Program-made: the position numbers and the translations under genes
The notes under the pieces: generated by a model
Database searches by the model: none
What the model saw: the letters and a program-made list of their open reading frames with translations, nothing else
Told to the model about the DNA's origin: nothing
In this document: positions 8,242 to 18,270 of the stretch, piece by piece
How positions within the stretch are numbered: position 1 is the stretch's first letter
How the letters are laid out: every line of letters begins with the position of its first letter
Origin: Apoda limacodes
Lineage: Eukaryota > Arthropoda > Insecta > Lepidoptera > Limacodidae
Length of the DNA stretch: 64,000 nt
Direction of reading: 5' to 3'
NCBI GenBank assembly: GCA_946406115.1
Contig: OX291543.1
Location: forward strand, 36,296,815-36,360,814

Positions 8242-11200
8242 AACACGAGATTAAAATAAACCCCTCTGAACCAATACATGTCAAATCATATAGATTCCCA
8301 GAATGCCATAAGAAAGAAGTCCAAAACCAAATTAACAAAATGCTAATTGACGAAATAATCAAACCATCTAACTCACCTTGGTCTTCACCCATTTGGGTTG
8401 TCCCAAACAAATTAGATGCGTCAGGACAACGCAAATGGAGAGTTGTTATAGATTACAGAAAATTAAACGACATAACTATCGGAGACTCCTATCCAATCCC
8501 CAACATATCCGAAATATTAGACCAGTTAGGAAAGAGTAAATACTTTTCAACCCTAGATCTTTCATCTGGATTCCACCAGATTACGATGAAAACCGAAGAT
8601 TCTGCGAAGACAGCTTTCTCAGTCCCTCAAGGACATTTCGAATTTAATCGTATGCCCTTCGGATTAAAAAATTCCCCTTCCACCTTTCAGAGATTGATGA
8701 ACTCTGCTCTAACAGGGCTTCAAGGCTTAAACGCATTCGTCTACCTCGATGACATTGTTATATACTCATACGATCTACCATCTCATATCGAAAACCTATC
8801 CAAAGTTTTCCAAAGACTCCGTGACTTCAACCTGAAACTTCAACCCGACAAATGTGAATTTCTCCGAAAGGAAGTGTCATATTTAGGCCATCTGATCACT
8901 GACGAAGGAGTCAAACCGAACCCTGACAAAGTAAAAGCAGTCAGTAAATTTGCAATTCCAAAATCACCAAAAGACATAAAGTCCTTTCTAGGATTAGACT
9001 CATACTACCGAAGATTTATCCCAGAATTCTCTAAACTAGCAAAACCATTAACTTCTTTCTTGAAGAAAGACATTCAATTCCTGTGGCAGAATGAGCAACA
9101 GTTATCCTTTGATACCCTCAAACTTAAATTGACATCAGCACCATTACTTATATACCCGGACTTTTCCAAACCGTTTGTGTTGACCTGTGATGCATCCAAT
9201 TACGCCATATCAGCTATCCTTTCCCAAGGACCAATAGGTAGTGACCTCCCGATTGCTTATGCCTCACGTACCTTAAATAAAGCCGAAAGTAACTACAGTG
9301 TAACAGAGAAAGAATGTCTAGCTATTATTTTCGGATCCAAAACCTTCAGACCATACCTATATGGTCACCGTTTTAAAATAGTGACCGACCACAAACCTTT
9401 AAAATGGTTATTTAATTGTAAAGACCCTGGATCAAAACTAATAAGATGGAGACTAAAACTTGAGGAATACGACTATGAGATAGAATATAAAAAGGGGAAA
9501 ATAAATTGCAACGCCGACACCTTATCTCGTTTCCCTGTAAATCCTGTCCAACACGAAAACACAAACAACAAAATTACAACAAATCCAACTAACCATGAAA
9601 ACCCTGCACAAGAACCTGTACCTCAAAACCAAGACAACGAATTCCTAGACTTAGATGCACTTGACATTAGCCCATTCAACAGCCAAGAAATAGATTTTAG
9701 TCCACCAAACGTTTTTGAACGCCTTGAACCTTTACCAAATATACAAAACACCGACAATATACCAAATGTAGAACCCCTTGAACCTTTACCAAACGAACAA
9801 AACAGTGATCACGAAAACTTACCTTCATCACCAAACATCACGAATACTGAAACCCATCGTGACCCCGTAGCTGAAATTGATTTGCTCCCTGACGACTATT
9901 CACAATACTTGAAATCCACCTTGAATAAAAATACCAACTTTAACACCGACATCAAAGAACACAACGAAAGTCTAATGAAAAGCACCTGTAAGACACTACT
10001 GATCCCAACATCTATCGACCTTGACGAGTCCAACCCATATGTTGAGGAAATCCTAGGACATATGACAAACCCTAACGAAACCCTACAATCAGAAAGACAG
10101 TTATACACATCTAAAAGAATCGAAACAAACAACAAAATATACTACCTATTATTCAACAAAGTACACCACTTTGACGAATGTCCTTACGTCGACATGTTCA
10201 ACACACTAAAAACTATGAGAAACGAACTATTACTATTACCTGATACTGTAAATGAAGTAGCTATATCAGATTTTAAGAACCCTTTCGAGAAACACTCATT
10301 TATCAAAATCTATAATATGCTTCTATACTTATTTCATAACACCAACATTAAAGTAAATATCTACCACAATAGCTTGATATTCCCAGTCCCAAGCGAGATA
10401 CAGAAAATATTAAAAGAAAATCATGACATACCAATATCTGGACACCTAGGCTGTAATAGAATGTACAATAGAATAAAAGAACGCTACTACTGGAAAAACA
10501 TGGGCACAGATATTGAAACCTACGTAAAAAGGTGCAAATTATGTCAAGCCAACAAAGCCTTAAGGCTCACAAACCGAGCACCGATGCAAATAACCACAAC
10601 CTCAACTCGGCCTCTTGATCGCATAAGTATAGATATCGTTGGGCCCTTACCAGAAGCCGGACTAATTAAACTAAGATTCATACTGACAATTCAAGATGAC
10701 CTTACCAAGTACTCATGTGCATATCCTATCGCTAGCACCACTGCAGAAGAGTGTTGCGAATGTCTCATTCACTTCATCTCTATATTTGGTATACCTAAAT
10801 TAATTGTGACTGACCAAGGACCAAACTTTACAGCTGACCTATTTAAGAAAACTTGTGAATTTTTAAAAATAAAACAGATTTGGTCCTCCCCCTACCATCC
10901 TCAGACACAAGGCGCACTTGAGCGCAGCCATTCTACCCTTAAAAAATATTTGAAATCTTACATTAACGACAATCAGACTGACTGGCACAGATATGTATAT
11001 ACAACCATGTTGGCCTATAATACTAATGTCCACACCACAACTCAATTTACACCATACGAACTCCTCTTTGGACACAAACCATTTATCCCAGACATAAAGA
11101 TGCTTAATCACCGTCTCAAATTATCCCGCGAAAAAGCCCTCGAAAATATTAGACAATCTAAAGAAAGATCGAAGAACTACTACGATAGAAGAACACGAAC

Positions 11201-11399
11201 CGTAAAATACAAAGAAGGCGATTACGTGTACATCAAAAATCACCTAAGACTAAGAAAAGCCCTGTCTCCGATATGGAAAGGACCCTACAAGGTGGTCAAA
11301 ATACACGGAAACAACACGTTGTCCTTATTAATAAATCGACGACACATTAAACACCACTTTGATGAAGTGAAGCTGACGCTACCTGAAAATGATAATTAA
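8178..11399 (+). CDS. pol: Pol: reverse transcriptase, RNase H, integrase
   Basis: Copies RNA into DNA and integrates it. Effective coding begins near 8238; the ATG at 8178 lies in a stretch where the protease frame is the homologous one. RT: WRVVIDYRKLN, then LDL with catalytic Asp at 8556, and YLDD at 8742-8753. RNase H: TCDASNYAISAIL with Asp at 9189, later TEKE and TDHKPLKW. A variable acidic, Pro/Asn-rich spacer (about 9540-10000) separates RNase H and integrase. Integrase: HHCC zinc domain at about 10440-10560 (GHLGCNRMYNRIKERYYW, CKLCQ), then catalytic Asp 10632, Asp 10812 and Glu 10920 (LERSH). The C-terminus ends at TAA 11397-11399. All catalytic residues are present, so the enzyme looks competent apart from the upstream break. 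Confidence 0.95.
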   Translation: MFKLFGHFSLTTRETVMYRHIEHEIKINPSEPIHVKSYRFPECHKKEVQNQINKMLIDEIIKPSNSPWSSPIWVVPNKLDASGQRKWRVVIDYRKLNDITIGDSYPIPNISEILDQLGKSKYFSTLDLSSGFHQITMKTEDSAKTAFSVPQGHFEFNRMPFGLKNSPSTFQRLMNSALTGLQGLNAFVYLDDIVIYSYDLPSHIENLSKVFQRLRDFNLKLQPDKCEFLRKEVSYLGHLITDEGVKPNPDKVKAVSKFAIPKSPKDIKSFLGLDSYYRRFIPEFSKLAKPLTSFLKKDIQFLWQNEQQLSFDTLKLKLTSAPLLIYPDFSKPFVLTCDASNYAISAILSQGPIGSDLPIAYASRTLNKAESNYSVTEKECLAIIFGSKTFRPYLYGHRFKIVTDHKPLKWLFNCKDPGSKLIRWRLKLEEYDYEIEYKKGKINCNADTLSRFPVNPVQHENTNNKITTNPTNHENPAQEPVPQNQDNEFLDLDALDISPFNSQEIDFSPPNVFERLEPLPNIQNTDNIPNVEPLEPLPNEQNSDHENLPSSPNITNTETHRDPVAEIDLLPDDYSQYLKSTLNKNTNFNTDIKEHNESLMKSTCKTLLIPTSIDLDESNPYVEEILGHMTNPNETLQSERQLYTSKRIETNNKIYYLLFNKVHHFDECPYVDMFNTLKTMRNELLLLPDTVNEVAISDFKNPFEKHSFIKIYNMLLYLFHNTNIKVNIYHNSLIFPVPSEIQKILKENHDIPISGHLGCNRMYNRIKERYYWKNMGTDIETYVKRCKLCQANKALRLTNRAPMQITTTSTRPLDRISIDIVGPLPEAGLIKLRFILTIQDDLTKYSCAYPIASTTAEECCECLIHFISIFGIPKLIVTDQGPNFTADLFKKTCEFLKIKQIWSSPYHPQTQGALERSHSTLKKYLKSYINDNQTDWHRYVYTTMLAYNTNVHTTTQFTPYELLFGHKPFIPDIKMLNHRLKLSREKALENIRQSKERSKNYYDRRTRTVKYKEGDYVYIKNHLRLRKALSPIWKGPYKVVKIHGNNTLSLLINRRHIKHHFDEVKLTLPENDN

Positions 11400-11541
11400 C
11401 ATTTATTAGATACATCATAGACGTAGGTATATATATATAAAATAAATAACCTAACTTAAGATACTTTAAGCCTTAGAACTAAAACTATATACAAAAAATA
11501 ATAATAAAACTTACCTCGTAGTCATCCTATTACCATTCTCA

Positions 11542-11547
11542 TTTCAG
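11542..11547 (+). promoter_or_regulatory. Splice acceptor for env
   Basis: TTTCAG preceded by a pyrimidine-rich tract (CATTCTCATTTCAG). The env frame is open from directly after it, and there is no good AUG at the start of that frame, which supports entry by splicing from the leader exon at 5552-5583. Confidence 0.65.
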
Positions 11548-13357
11548 AGTGGCTGTAATATGTTGTAAACTTACCTTCGCTACAGACTTCATCCAACAAA
11601 TTAACCGAAGCCCAGGAATTCACTTCGAACCGATAGGTACAATTAGAATAGTTAATTACCATATACATATAGTTATACCTTTAGACATTAGTTTTATACC
11701 TGCCCACATAGAAAACATTAAAAACGTTTTTAACACGGTAAGATTTCTTTGCCAGCAAAACCAAGCTATTGATAACGTAGAATGCCATAACATGATCCAA
11801 CCACTCGACTCTCTCTTCAAGGATATATCTCGTGATTACGAATCCATGTCACACCTAATATCAAACAAATCAAAAAGATCAGCATGGTTTTCTGGGATTG
11901 GCACGGTTTTCAAACATATATTTGGTACTCTGGACGAAGATGACGCTATTAAATATGATAGTGCTCTGCAAGCCCTTTTTGATAATGATAAGAAACTAAC
12001 GTCTGCTATCACTCAAAATATAGCTATTTCCAAATCAGCCATCTCTAATTTTAACAAAAGCATCATCGAAATGAACCAGAACGAAGCTAGACTTGGTGAA
12101 GCAATTGATAAATTGTCCTTAGCCATTCAAAATGTATCCCAAATCACCAATGAAATCACCTTCTGGAACAGTATTAATGACGTCCTAAATGTATTAGAAT
12201 CTAATCTGTTAACCCTATCTTTTAAGGTAGAAGATACAGTGAACGCTATACTATTTGCTAAAAGCAATACCTTACACCCATCTATTGTTACTCCTAAACA
12301 ACTGTTTAATGACATTGTAAGTAATTTTAGAAATTTACCTAAGTTTAAGGAATTTGCTGTTACGTTAGATTTAGATAATATCCATGTAATAATTAACCTT
12401 TCTGAATTAGTGTCGTACTTTATAGATAATAATATTATATTTGTAGTTAAGATACCACTTGTAGATGTAATGGAATACGATTTATACAAAAGTATACCGA
12501 TACCAGTGCCACATGATCTTAATGCGCCAAACTCATACGCATTGATAGCACCTACAAAACAGTACATAGGATTAAGTAAAGATAAAATGACTTACTGTAA
12601 CCTAGAAAACCTAGACCTATGTAAACCAACCTTAAATGAAATCTTGTTATGCAACAGCATAGATACTTTGAGCACGACCAATAACCCTATTTGTGAAACT
12701 GAAATCATGGTTAAAGCCGTCTCTAAGTTGCCAGAAAATTGTAACAGTAAATTTATTTATGGCCACATAGACGTTTGGCAAAAACTTCAAAATAATAAAT
12801 GGCTATATGTACAATCAGAGCCTACGAAATTGTCGATTGAATGTAACTCCGAAATAACTGAAATCACTATATCAGGTACAGGTGTACTTAACATGAACTC
12901 TAGTTGTATTGCATTTTGTAAAGATACTAAGTTAATAGCTAAATCAAATACAAAAGTTAGTATTAAAACAATTAAATCCGATTTTAATCTAATCGAAGAT
13001 AATTGTTGTAATTATAAAGAATTCCAACAACTAAAGCTCAATATTTCCGGTATCAAAATATCCAATGTAAACTGGAATAATTTTAAGGATCTTAACAAAG
13101 TCGCTGATGACGTAATTAAGGATCTTGACCAGATTGTAACTAAACAACCAGATTTCAAGAACCACATTAGCTTTCCTATACTTACCATTGTATTTGTAAT
13201 CTTATTTATAAGCTTTGTAACGTATTATTGTTGCAAAAGTGGCATTTGTCGAAACCTATTACATATATTAATGAAAAGAAGGGGGACAGAAACTTATAAT
13301 GTAGGACTTGAAACAATTCAAGATCCTACCCCACAACCTAGACTTCGAATAGATTGA
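11548..13357 (+). CDS. env: Env, F-like fusion glycoprotein (second exon)
   Basis: Membrane glycoprotein of the errantivirus/baculovirus F type. Open for about 600 codons with no break. Residues 1-11 after the acceptor are hydrophobic and complete a signal peptide begun in the leader exon. A basic KSKR at residues 107-110 (ending 11878) is a furin-like cleavage site and is followed by a glycine/phenylalanine-rich segment resembling a fusion peptide. A long alpha-helical heptad-like region follows, then a C-terminal membrane anchor (about 13164-13230, FPILTIVFVILFISF) with a short cytoplasmic tail rich in Cys and basic residues. Family knowledge says this class mediates cell-to-cell spread in some insects; activity here is not shown. 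Confidence 0.9.
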
Positions 13358-13409
13358 TATAAATCAATATACGTAAACTTCACCCTTTTGGGATAAGTTT
13401 TCTCTTAAC

Positions 13410-13417
13410 GGGGGGGT
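13410..13417 (+). promoter_or_regulatory. Polypurine tract
   Basis: GGGGGGGT lies directly before the 3' LTR and would prime plus-strand DNA synthesis. Preceded by TCTCTTAAC. Confidence 0.8.
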
Positions 13418-13680
13418 TGTTATATATCCGTTTAGCAAGAGTTAATGCCGAACCCTAACTTTTAAATGCTGAGTTAGCTTTTCCGTGACGACGCCACCCA
13501 GAGACTAGTCCCGGTGAGTCAGTCCAGTTTCATCTCTCGGTCGCTACGTATCGTTTCCAAATCCAATCTTCGACAAATGCCAATTTATTAAATCATAATT
13601 AATCTTATTAATAAAAGCCTAATTTTTTTGTGTACAAAGTTCTTTTTTTTAAAAAGACATTTCCGTGGACTCCTATAACA
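13418..13680 (+). repeat. 3' LTR of the complete provirus
   Basis: Identical to the 5' LTR except for one extra T near 13461 and one near 13629. Starts TGTTATATATCCG and ends CCTATAACA, followed directly by GTAC. Confidence 0.95.
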
Positions 13681-13684
13681 GTAC
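13681..13684. repeat. Target site duplication, right copy (GTAC)
   Basis: Matches 4918-4921. Its last three bases are also the first three of the 49-bp satellite that follows. Confidence 0.85.
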
Positions 13685-14122
13685 GTAACAAGCTAGCCGG
13701 TCGCACCACTATGCACCACGCTCGATACTTTACGTAACAAGCTAGCCGGTCGCACCACTATGCACCTCGCTTGATACTTTACGTAACAAGCTAGCCGGTC
13801 GCACCACTATGCACCTCGCTCGATACTTTACTTAACAAGCTAGCCGGTCGCACCACTATGCACCACGCTCGATACTTTACGTAACAAGCTAGCCGGTTGC
13901 ACCACTATGCACCACGCTCGATACTTTACGTAACAAGCTAGCCGGTCGCACCACTATGCACCACGCTCGATACTTTACGTAACAAGCTAGCCGGTCGCAC
14001 CACTATGCACCACGCTCGATACTTTACGTAACAAGCTAGCCGGTCGCACCACTATGCACCACGCTCGATACTTTACGTAACAAGCTAGCCGGTCGCACCA
14101 CTATGCACCTTGCTCGATACTT
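13682..14122. repeat. 49-bp satellite, nine copies
   Basis: Units begin at 13682, 13731, 13780, 13829, 13878, 13927, 13976, 14025 and 14074, each TACGTAACAAGCTAGCCGGT then a CACCACTATGCACC block. Copies differ by one to three bases. No copy is visible on the left side of the provirus, so the provirus marks the array edge. Confidence 0.95.
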
Positions 14123-14563
14123 TATCCTCGCACGAAACGAAAATACCCACCAATACTAAAATATTTCAGTTCAACTGGATTATTGATTAGATGTTGTGAA
14201 TGAGCACTAATAAATAAATATGTACCTATGTTTGCCATATGTTAATATGCCTATTGTATCTATATTTATAAAATACTGAAGGAAACCTCATTTTTATTTA
14301 AGTTTACTCTTATAAGTGAATGTGTAAATGAATCAATTACTTCCTAATAAAAAAAGCATGGGACGCTATTGTTATAATTGACTGTTTCTCGTTAGCTAAT
14401 AGTCAACGTCATTTAAGAAACCAGCCCAAAAGAAGATTCAGCGACAAGAAGAAGTAGGAACCTGTGTACATTTTGTTACCAAACCATTAAACCAAAGCAT
14501 GAAATATATTATTACCTACAGGTAATTAAGCTATGGAATTTGCTTGTTTTTTTTGTTTGAACG
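14123..14563. other. No gene recognised
   Basis: AT-rich spacer without a supported reading frame, RNA gene or repeat beyond short A/T runs. Confidence 0.5.
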
Positions 14564-14564
14564 C

Positions 14565-14635
14565 GCTAATCTCTGGAAGTACCACGGATTCGGAGTCGGA
14601 TATGAAAAAAATATTTTGTATTTCGTAGTTCTAGC
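14565..14635. repeat. Dispersed repeat family B, copy 1
   Basis: About 70 bases, shared with 15046-15112: a CTGGAAG block, then ACGGATTCGGAGTCGGAT, then ATTTTGTATTTCGTAGTTCT. The two copies lie 480 bases apart in direct orientation. Confidence 0.7.
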
Positions 14636-14778
14636 CTTGAAAAAGGTAACAAGCTATTAAACATCATGCTACAATGCTTAGGAGCCGAGCAAAAAGAAGA
14701 ATATCGCGGGCGAGTGATGCGACGGAGGATGGAGGCACAGCGCAAAAGTAACGGAAAGGGCAGAACAACGTGTTGCAT

Positions 14779-14890
14779 ACACGCACGTTCACTTACACGC
14801 ACGTTCACATACACGCACGTTCACATACACGCACGTTCACATACACGCACGTTCACATACACGCACTTTCACCTACACGCACGTTTACAT
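14779..14890. repeat. 16-bp tandem repeat, seven copies
   Basis: Unit ACACGCACGTTCACAT, starting at 14779 and ending at 14890, with single-base variants in the first and last two copies. It is translated as Thr/His/Arg-rich sequence in one frame, but this is a simple-repeat artefact. Confidence 0.95.
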
Positions 14891-15045
14891 CAGCCAGTTC
14901 ACATACAAATAATAATAAAAGTATATTATAGAGCAACGCTTAGGCTTCTTCCTGACATATTTCCTTTCTGCTGGACTCCCAAGGGCGTGATTTAAATAGA
15001 CTGTAACCTTCTTCGGGAATTGTTCTATGAAATGCAAAAATCATT

Positions 15046-15112
15046 GTTAATCTTTGGAAGCACCTCGGATTCGGAGTCGGATTTGAAAACATCATTTTGT
15101 ATTTCATAGTTC
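15046..15112. repeat. Dispersed repeat family B, copy 2
   Basis: Direct-orientation partner of 14565-14635, with the same CGGATTCGGAGTCGGAT core. Confidence 0.7.
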
Positions 15113-15348
15113 TCAAAGAGCACTTTGAGAAATACATACATTATTAAAAAATGGCTAGTAACAGTTCCATTTTTACAGCTTTGCTAAAATTTTGCTGTAC
15201 TTATCGAACACGATGCGGGCGCTAGACCCCCTTTCCCCGCGGCGCGCGCGTTATTCGGGTATGATTTTGTCGGATGGCTGGAGCATCAGTATTCTTATAA
15301 GCGATGTGACAAACACATAAAAATACTATATGTTGAGCCAGAACGAAG
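15113..15348. other. Spacer with a GC-rich patch
   Basis: A GC-rich segment with ACGATGCGGGCGCTAGAC at about 15211 interrupts AT-rich sequence. No gene seen; I do not recognise the patch. Confidence 0.35.
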
Positions 15349-15349
15349 A

Positions 15350-17015
15350 TTTTTTTTCTTAATACCACTAAAGTGGCAAACAAGCACACTGGCCGCCTGA
15401 TGGTAAGCGGCAGTAAAACCTAGGCAGGGAGCTCATTCCATAACCCAAGCGTTCGCGGAAGGAAGTTTCTCTGAAACTGCACTGTACGCGACCATTTAGG
15501 TTCTAAAGTGTGAAAATGAATTCCCTGCCGATGGCGAGAGGTGCGATGGTACAAAGTAGCCGTTGGCATCATTTCGAACAATTACTCAGAACACATACCA
15601 TTGTACAAGCGGTAGAACACACACAGGGAGGCAAAGTCTCTCCTCAGACTTAAGGGCTCGATACGGCAAGTGAGTTAAGGATCGTTGAAAAGAGTCAAAA
15701 GGTACAAGCTGGTATCCGGGTGCACCCGCCGATAGATGGCAGCAGTACTCTATATGGGGCCTAACTTGTGACTTGTAAAGCAACAACCTCTGCCCCGACG
15801 TGAAGTATTGCCTTGCTCTGTTGAGTACACCTAGTTTTTTGGACGCCAGCTTCACCTTGTCATGCAAATGATCTCAGATCTTAACATCGCTGGAGATGTC
15901 AACACCGAGGATCCCAATGCTCTTGGAGATGGAGAGGGGAGTGTTCTGGAATGGGGTTTTCTTAGCGGTGAACGTGGAGCCGTGCCTTTGTAGGGTTGAA
16001 TCGGACCAAGTTAACCCGTCCCCAGTCAGAGACCTTGGACAGTGTGGTCTCGATTTGAGACACAAGTGCTCCGTGATTTTCCTCCACAATGGAACGAGGG
16101 ATGTTTGCACGACCCGTATAATAAGCGTCTCCAGTACTGTCGTCTGCATAGCAATGCATGTTGTTGATGTCCAATATGTCATTGATATGCAGAAGAAACT
16201 GCGTAGGAGACAGCACAGAGCCTTGTGGGACACCAGTATTAATGTCCATGCTATCAGAGCAACTACCGTCAACTACGGTTCGTATGCGTCTGCCGGACAA
16301 AAAGCTAGCCACCCATTTGCACAAACCCTCGGACACTCCGTAAGATACCAACTTCGATAGAAGACCCCGGTGCCAGACCCGATCGAATGCCTTCGCTATG
16401 TCCGAGCTACATGCCAATGCGCCCCCCTGACTCTCAATGGCTAGTGCCCATCGGTGTGTGAGATACACTAGAAGGTCACCAGTCGAGCGACCGTGGCGAA
16501 AGCCATATTGACGGTCACTGACTAGGTCGTGTTCATCTAGGAATCTTAGAAGGTGTGTATTAATCACACGCTCCATCACCTTGGATAGGAGAGAGGTAAC
16601 AGCGATAGGCCTGTAATTAGATGGATCTAATCTATCTTCCTTTTTGGGCACTGGGTGCAGATTCACAGTCTTCCATAAAGACGGAAATTGCCTAGTAGGA
16701 AAGCGCGAAAAGGCGCGTAAGTTTAGGACATAACTCAGGAGCACACTGCTTGAGCACCACTGCTGGTATACCGTCTGGCCGTCTCGACTTATGAATGTCT
16801 AGAGAAAGCATCGCCCGCCGGACCTCCCGCTGTGTTATAGAGATTTCCGGCATGGTCTTACCGCACCGCGGGTACAGCGCCTTCATCGTTTATATTCGAG
16901 CTTGAGGCAAAGAGACTGTCCAGTAGATTGAGTTTCTTTATAGCACTATGGGCCAAGTTACCATCGGTCTTTCGCAGTGGTGGTAACACTATTCTCCGGG
17001 TACTGGCCCTGCTTT
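15350..17015 (-). pseudogene. Jockey/CR1-type LINE family L1a, copy A (broken)
   Basis: Minus-strand, 5'-truncated LINE ending in eight A residues (15350-15357 as T on the plus strand). Order from the 5' side: a pre-RT linker (about 17015-16760, LPPLRKTDG-type), then RT with YRPIAVTSLLSKVMERVI, FRHGRSTGDLL, motif A SDIAKAFDRVWH, GVPQGSVLSP and catalytic YADD (CYADDSTGD, about 16160), then the C-terminal region. Frameshifts occur near 16740, 15975 and 15870, so no product is possible. It is the same family as the copies at 19380-20594, 39411-39505 and 58385-58705, with which it shares the 3' end CACCTTAGTGGTAT or close variants. Confidence 0.9.
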
Positions 17016-17321
17016 ACATTATTCGAGCTGCATTATTAGCACCTTTTCAACTCGCTTTCTTCGCTTTCGCACTTCCCGATGAGCTAGAGACTTGAAACCT
17101 AAGAATATAGGTCAGAACCTGATGACGGTGCAACATTCAATAGTTTGTTTAATCAAGATTTAAAAGAAATTTAAACAAAAAAAAAACTTAAATAAGAAAA
17201 GGATATTGTGTCACAAGGTACCAAAACAATATATTGAGGGCAAGAGCGATTGTTTATGTCAAGAACGAAGCGATGGATTCTAGAGTAGAATCCTAAGACT
17301 CTGCTTTTTATCCCCCATATA

Positions 17322-17371
<50 letters not shown>

Positions 17372-17520
17372 AGCTTGATTTTATGAAAGAAGTTTGCTAT
17401 AGCAAGCTATAGTTCGTTTAAGCTCGGTTATAGTTATTCCCGCTGGCACTTTTGAATTTTTCGGAATAAAAGCTATCCAATATTCTTCCCGGGACTAAAA
17501 TCTCCATACCAAACTAAATA
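17016..17520. other. Repeat-like spacer with an AT dinucleotide run
   Basis: Contains a (TA)n microsatellite at about 17326-17369. The flanks resemble later sequence at 17740-17930 (ATGCATTGAGGGC, GATTGTTT, TAGAGTA blocks), so this looks like part of a decayed repeat. No gene. Confidence 0.5.
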
Positions 17521-17655
17521 GCGTTTTTTTTTTTAATTTGGTTAACCAAAGCCGCGTCTGCAGGCACCGTTTTCTTTAGGGGCAAGGACTTTATCGATTG
17601 CGTTCAAACTTTTTAATTAAATAGTGTTTCAAATTAAACAAAAAAGTCATTTCGT
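17521..17655. repeat. Dispersed repeat family C, copy 1
   Basis: Shares with 18158-18268 a T run, ATTTGGTTAACCAA-type sequence, GGACTTTATCGA, then CAATTAAATAGTGTT-type sequence. Direct orientation. Confidence 0.6.
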
Positions 17656-18157
17656 CACTGTTATTAAGTGCGCCGAAATGACCCATTTTACTCGCACTTA
17701 TCGAGGAACACTTCGCCTCTTTTTGAATTGATGGGACAAAATAGTAGATTGTGTTACAAACAACCAAAATAATGCATTGAGGGCGGCAGAGATTGTTTGA
17801 ATCCAGAGTAAAGCAAAAGGTTTAGAGTAAAAACTTATGCATAGCGAGGGATTCAAAGTACGTCGCTTGAGGTAAAATAATGTTGGTACCGTGTGGCACA
17901 CTCCGCTTTTAATCTCCTCTATGATAAATGAAATAAATAAGAAATGCTTTTTTAGTACTGACGAATATTTATAGTTTTATCAGTAAAAAATTAATTTATA
18001 TTTCTCTCGATTTTTTTAGTCGTAAATTGTTTATGACAGTTTAAACTTTTAAGACTTTTTGTTCTCATCTTTTATTCAATTTGTGTGAATCAAATTAAAA
18101 TTAACAAAGAGTTGCATTCATTTACAAAAAATAAAATAACGAAGAAGAAATTCCTGA
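17656..18157. other. No gene recognised
   Basis: AT-rich; a 67-codon minus-strand open frame at 17698-17901 has no domain and falls in repeat-like sequence. Confidence 0.45.
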
Positions 18158-18268
18158 GATTTTTTTTATTTGGTTAGCCAATGCTGACAATTACCGGCCA
18201 GGACTTTATCGAAGTGAATTGCCCTCAAACTTTTCAATTAAATAGTGTTCTAATTTTAAAAGTCACAC
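18158..18268. repeat. Dispersed repeat family C, copy 2
   Basis: Partner of 17521-17655; it ends directly before the left inverted repeat of the next entry. Confidence 0.6.
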
Positions 18269-18270
18269 AA

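Larger units (their letters stand above)
5584..11547 (+). other. Predicted env intron
   Basis: Donor GTGAGT at 5584 and acceptor TCTCATTTCAG ending at 11547, with a pyrimidine-rich tract before it. Removing this 5.96-kb segment takes out gag and pol and leaves leader plus env, as in other env-bearing gypsy elements. Between the leader AUG (5552) and the gag AUG (5937) there is no other AUG. Confidence 0.65.
4922..13680 (+). mobile_element. Complete errantivirus-type Ty3/gypsy provirus
   Basis: An 8.76-kb LTR retroelement with all parts of an insect endogenous retrovirus: 261- and 263-bp LTRs, primer site, gag, protease, RT, RNase H, integrase, env and polypurine tract, flanked by GTAC direct repeats at 4918-4921 and 13681-13684. 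Pol order PR-RT-RH-IN and the baculovirus-F-like Env place it with gypsy-type errantiviruses; a TED-like lepidopteran group is likely but not tested. The LTRs differ only by one T in two homopolymers (around 4965 and 5127 against 13461 and 13623), so insertion is very recent. Two apparent one-base breaks, near 6050 in gag and near 8238 in pol, would stop a full Gag-Pol if real. env is open throughout. Confidence 0.95.

Noticed and set aside
8230..8245. Second programmed -1 shift between protease and RT
   Set aside because: Sequence around the TAG has no slippery heptamer; the relative reads straight through. Treated as a break.
12127..12567. 146-codon minus-strand frame opposite env
   Set aside because: Shadow of the env frame; no motif.
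13682..14122. CRISPR array
   Set aside because: The 49-bp units are contiguous with no variable spacers; it is a satellite in a eukaryotic context.
14666..14995. 109-codon plus-strand frame
   Set aside because: Mostly the 16-bp simple repeat; no domain and an arbitrary start.
16158..16343. 61-codon plus-strand frame repeated at 19442-19627 on the other strand
   Set aside because: Both are antisense shadows of the same LINE RT segment, which explains their similarity.
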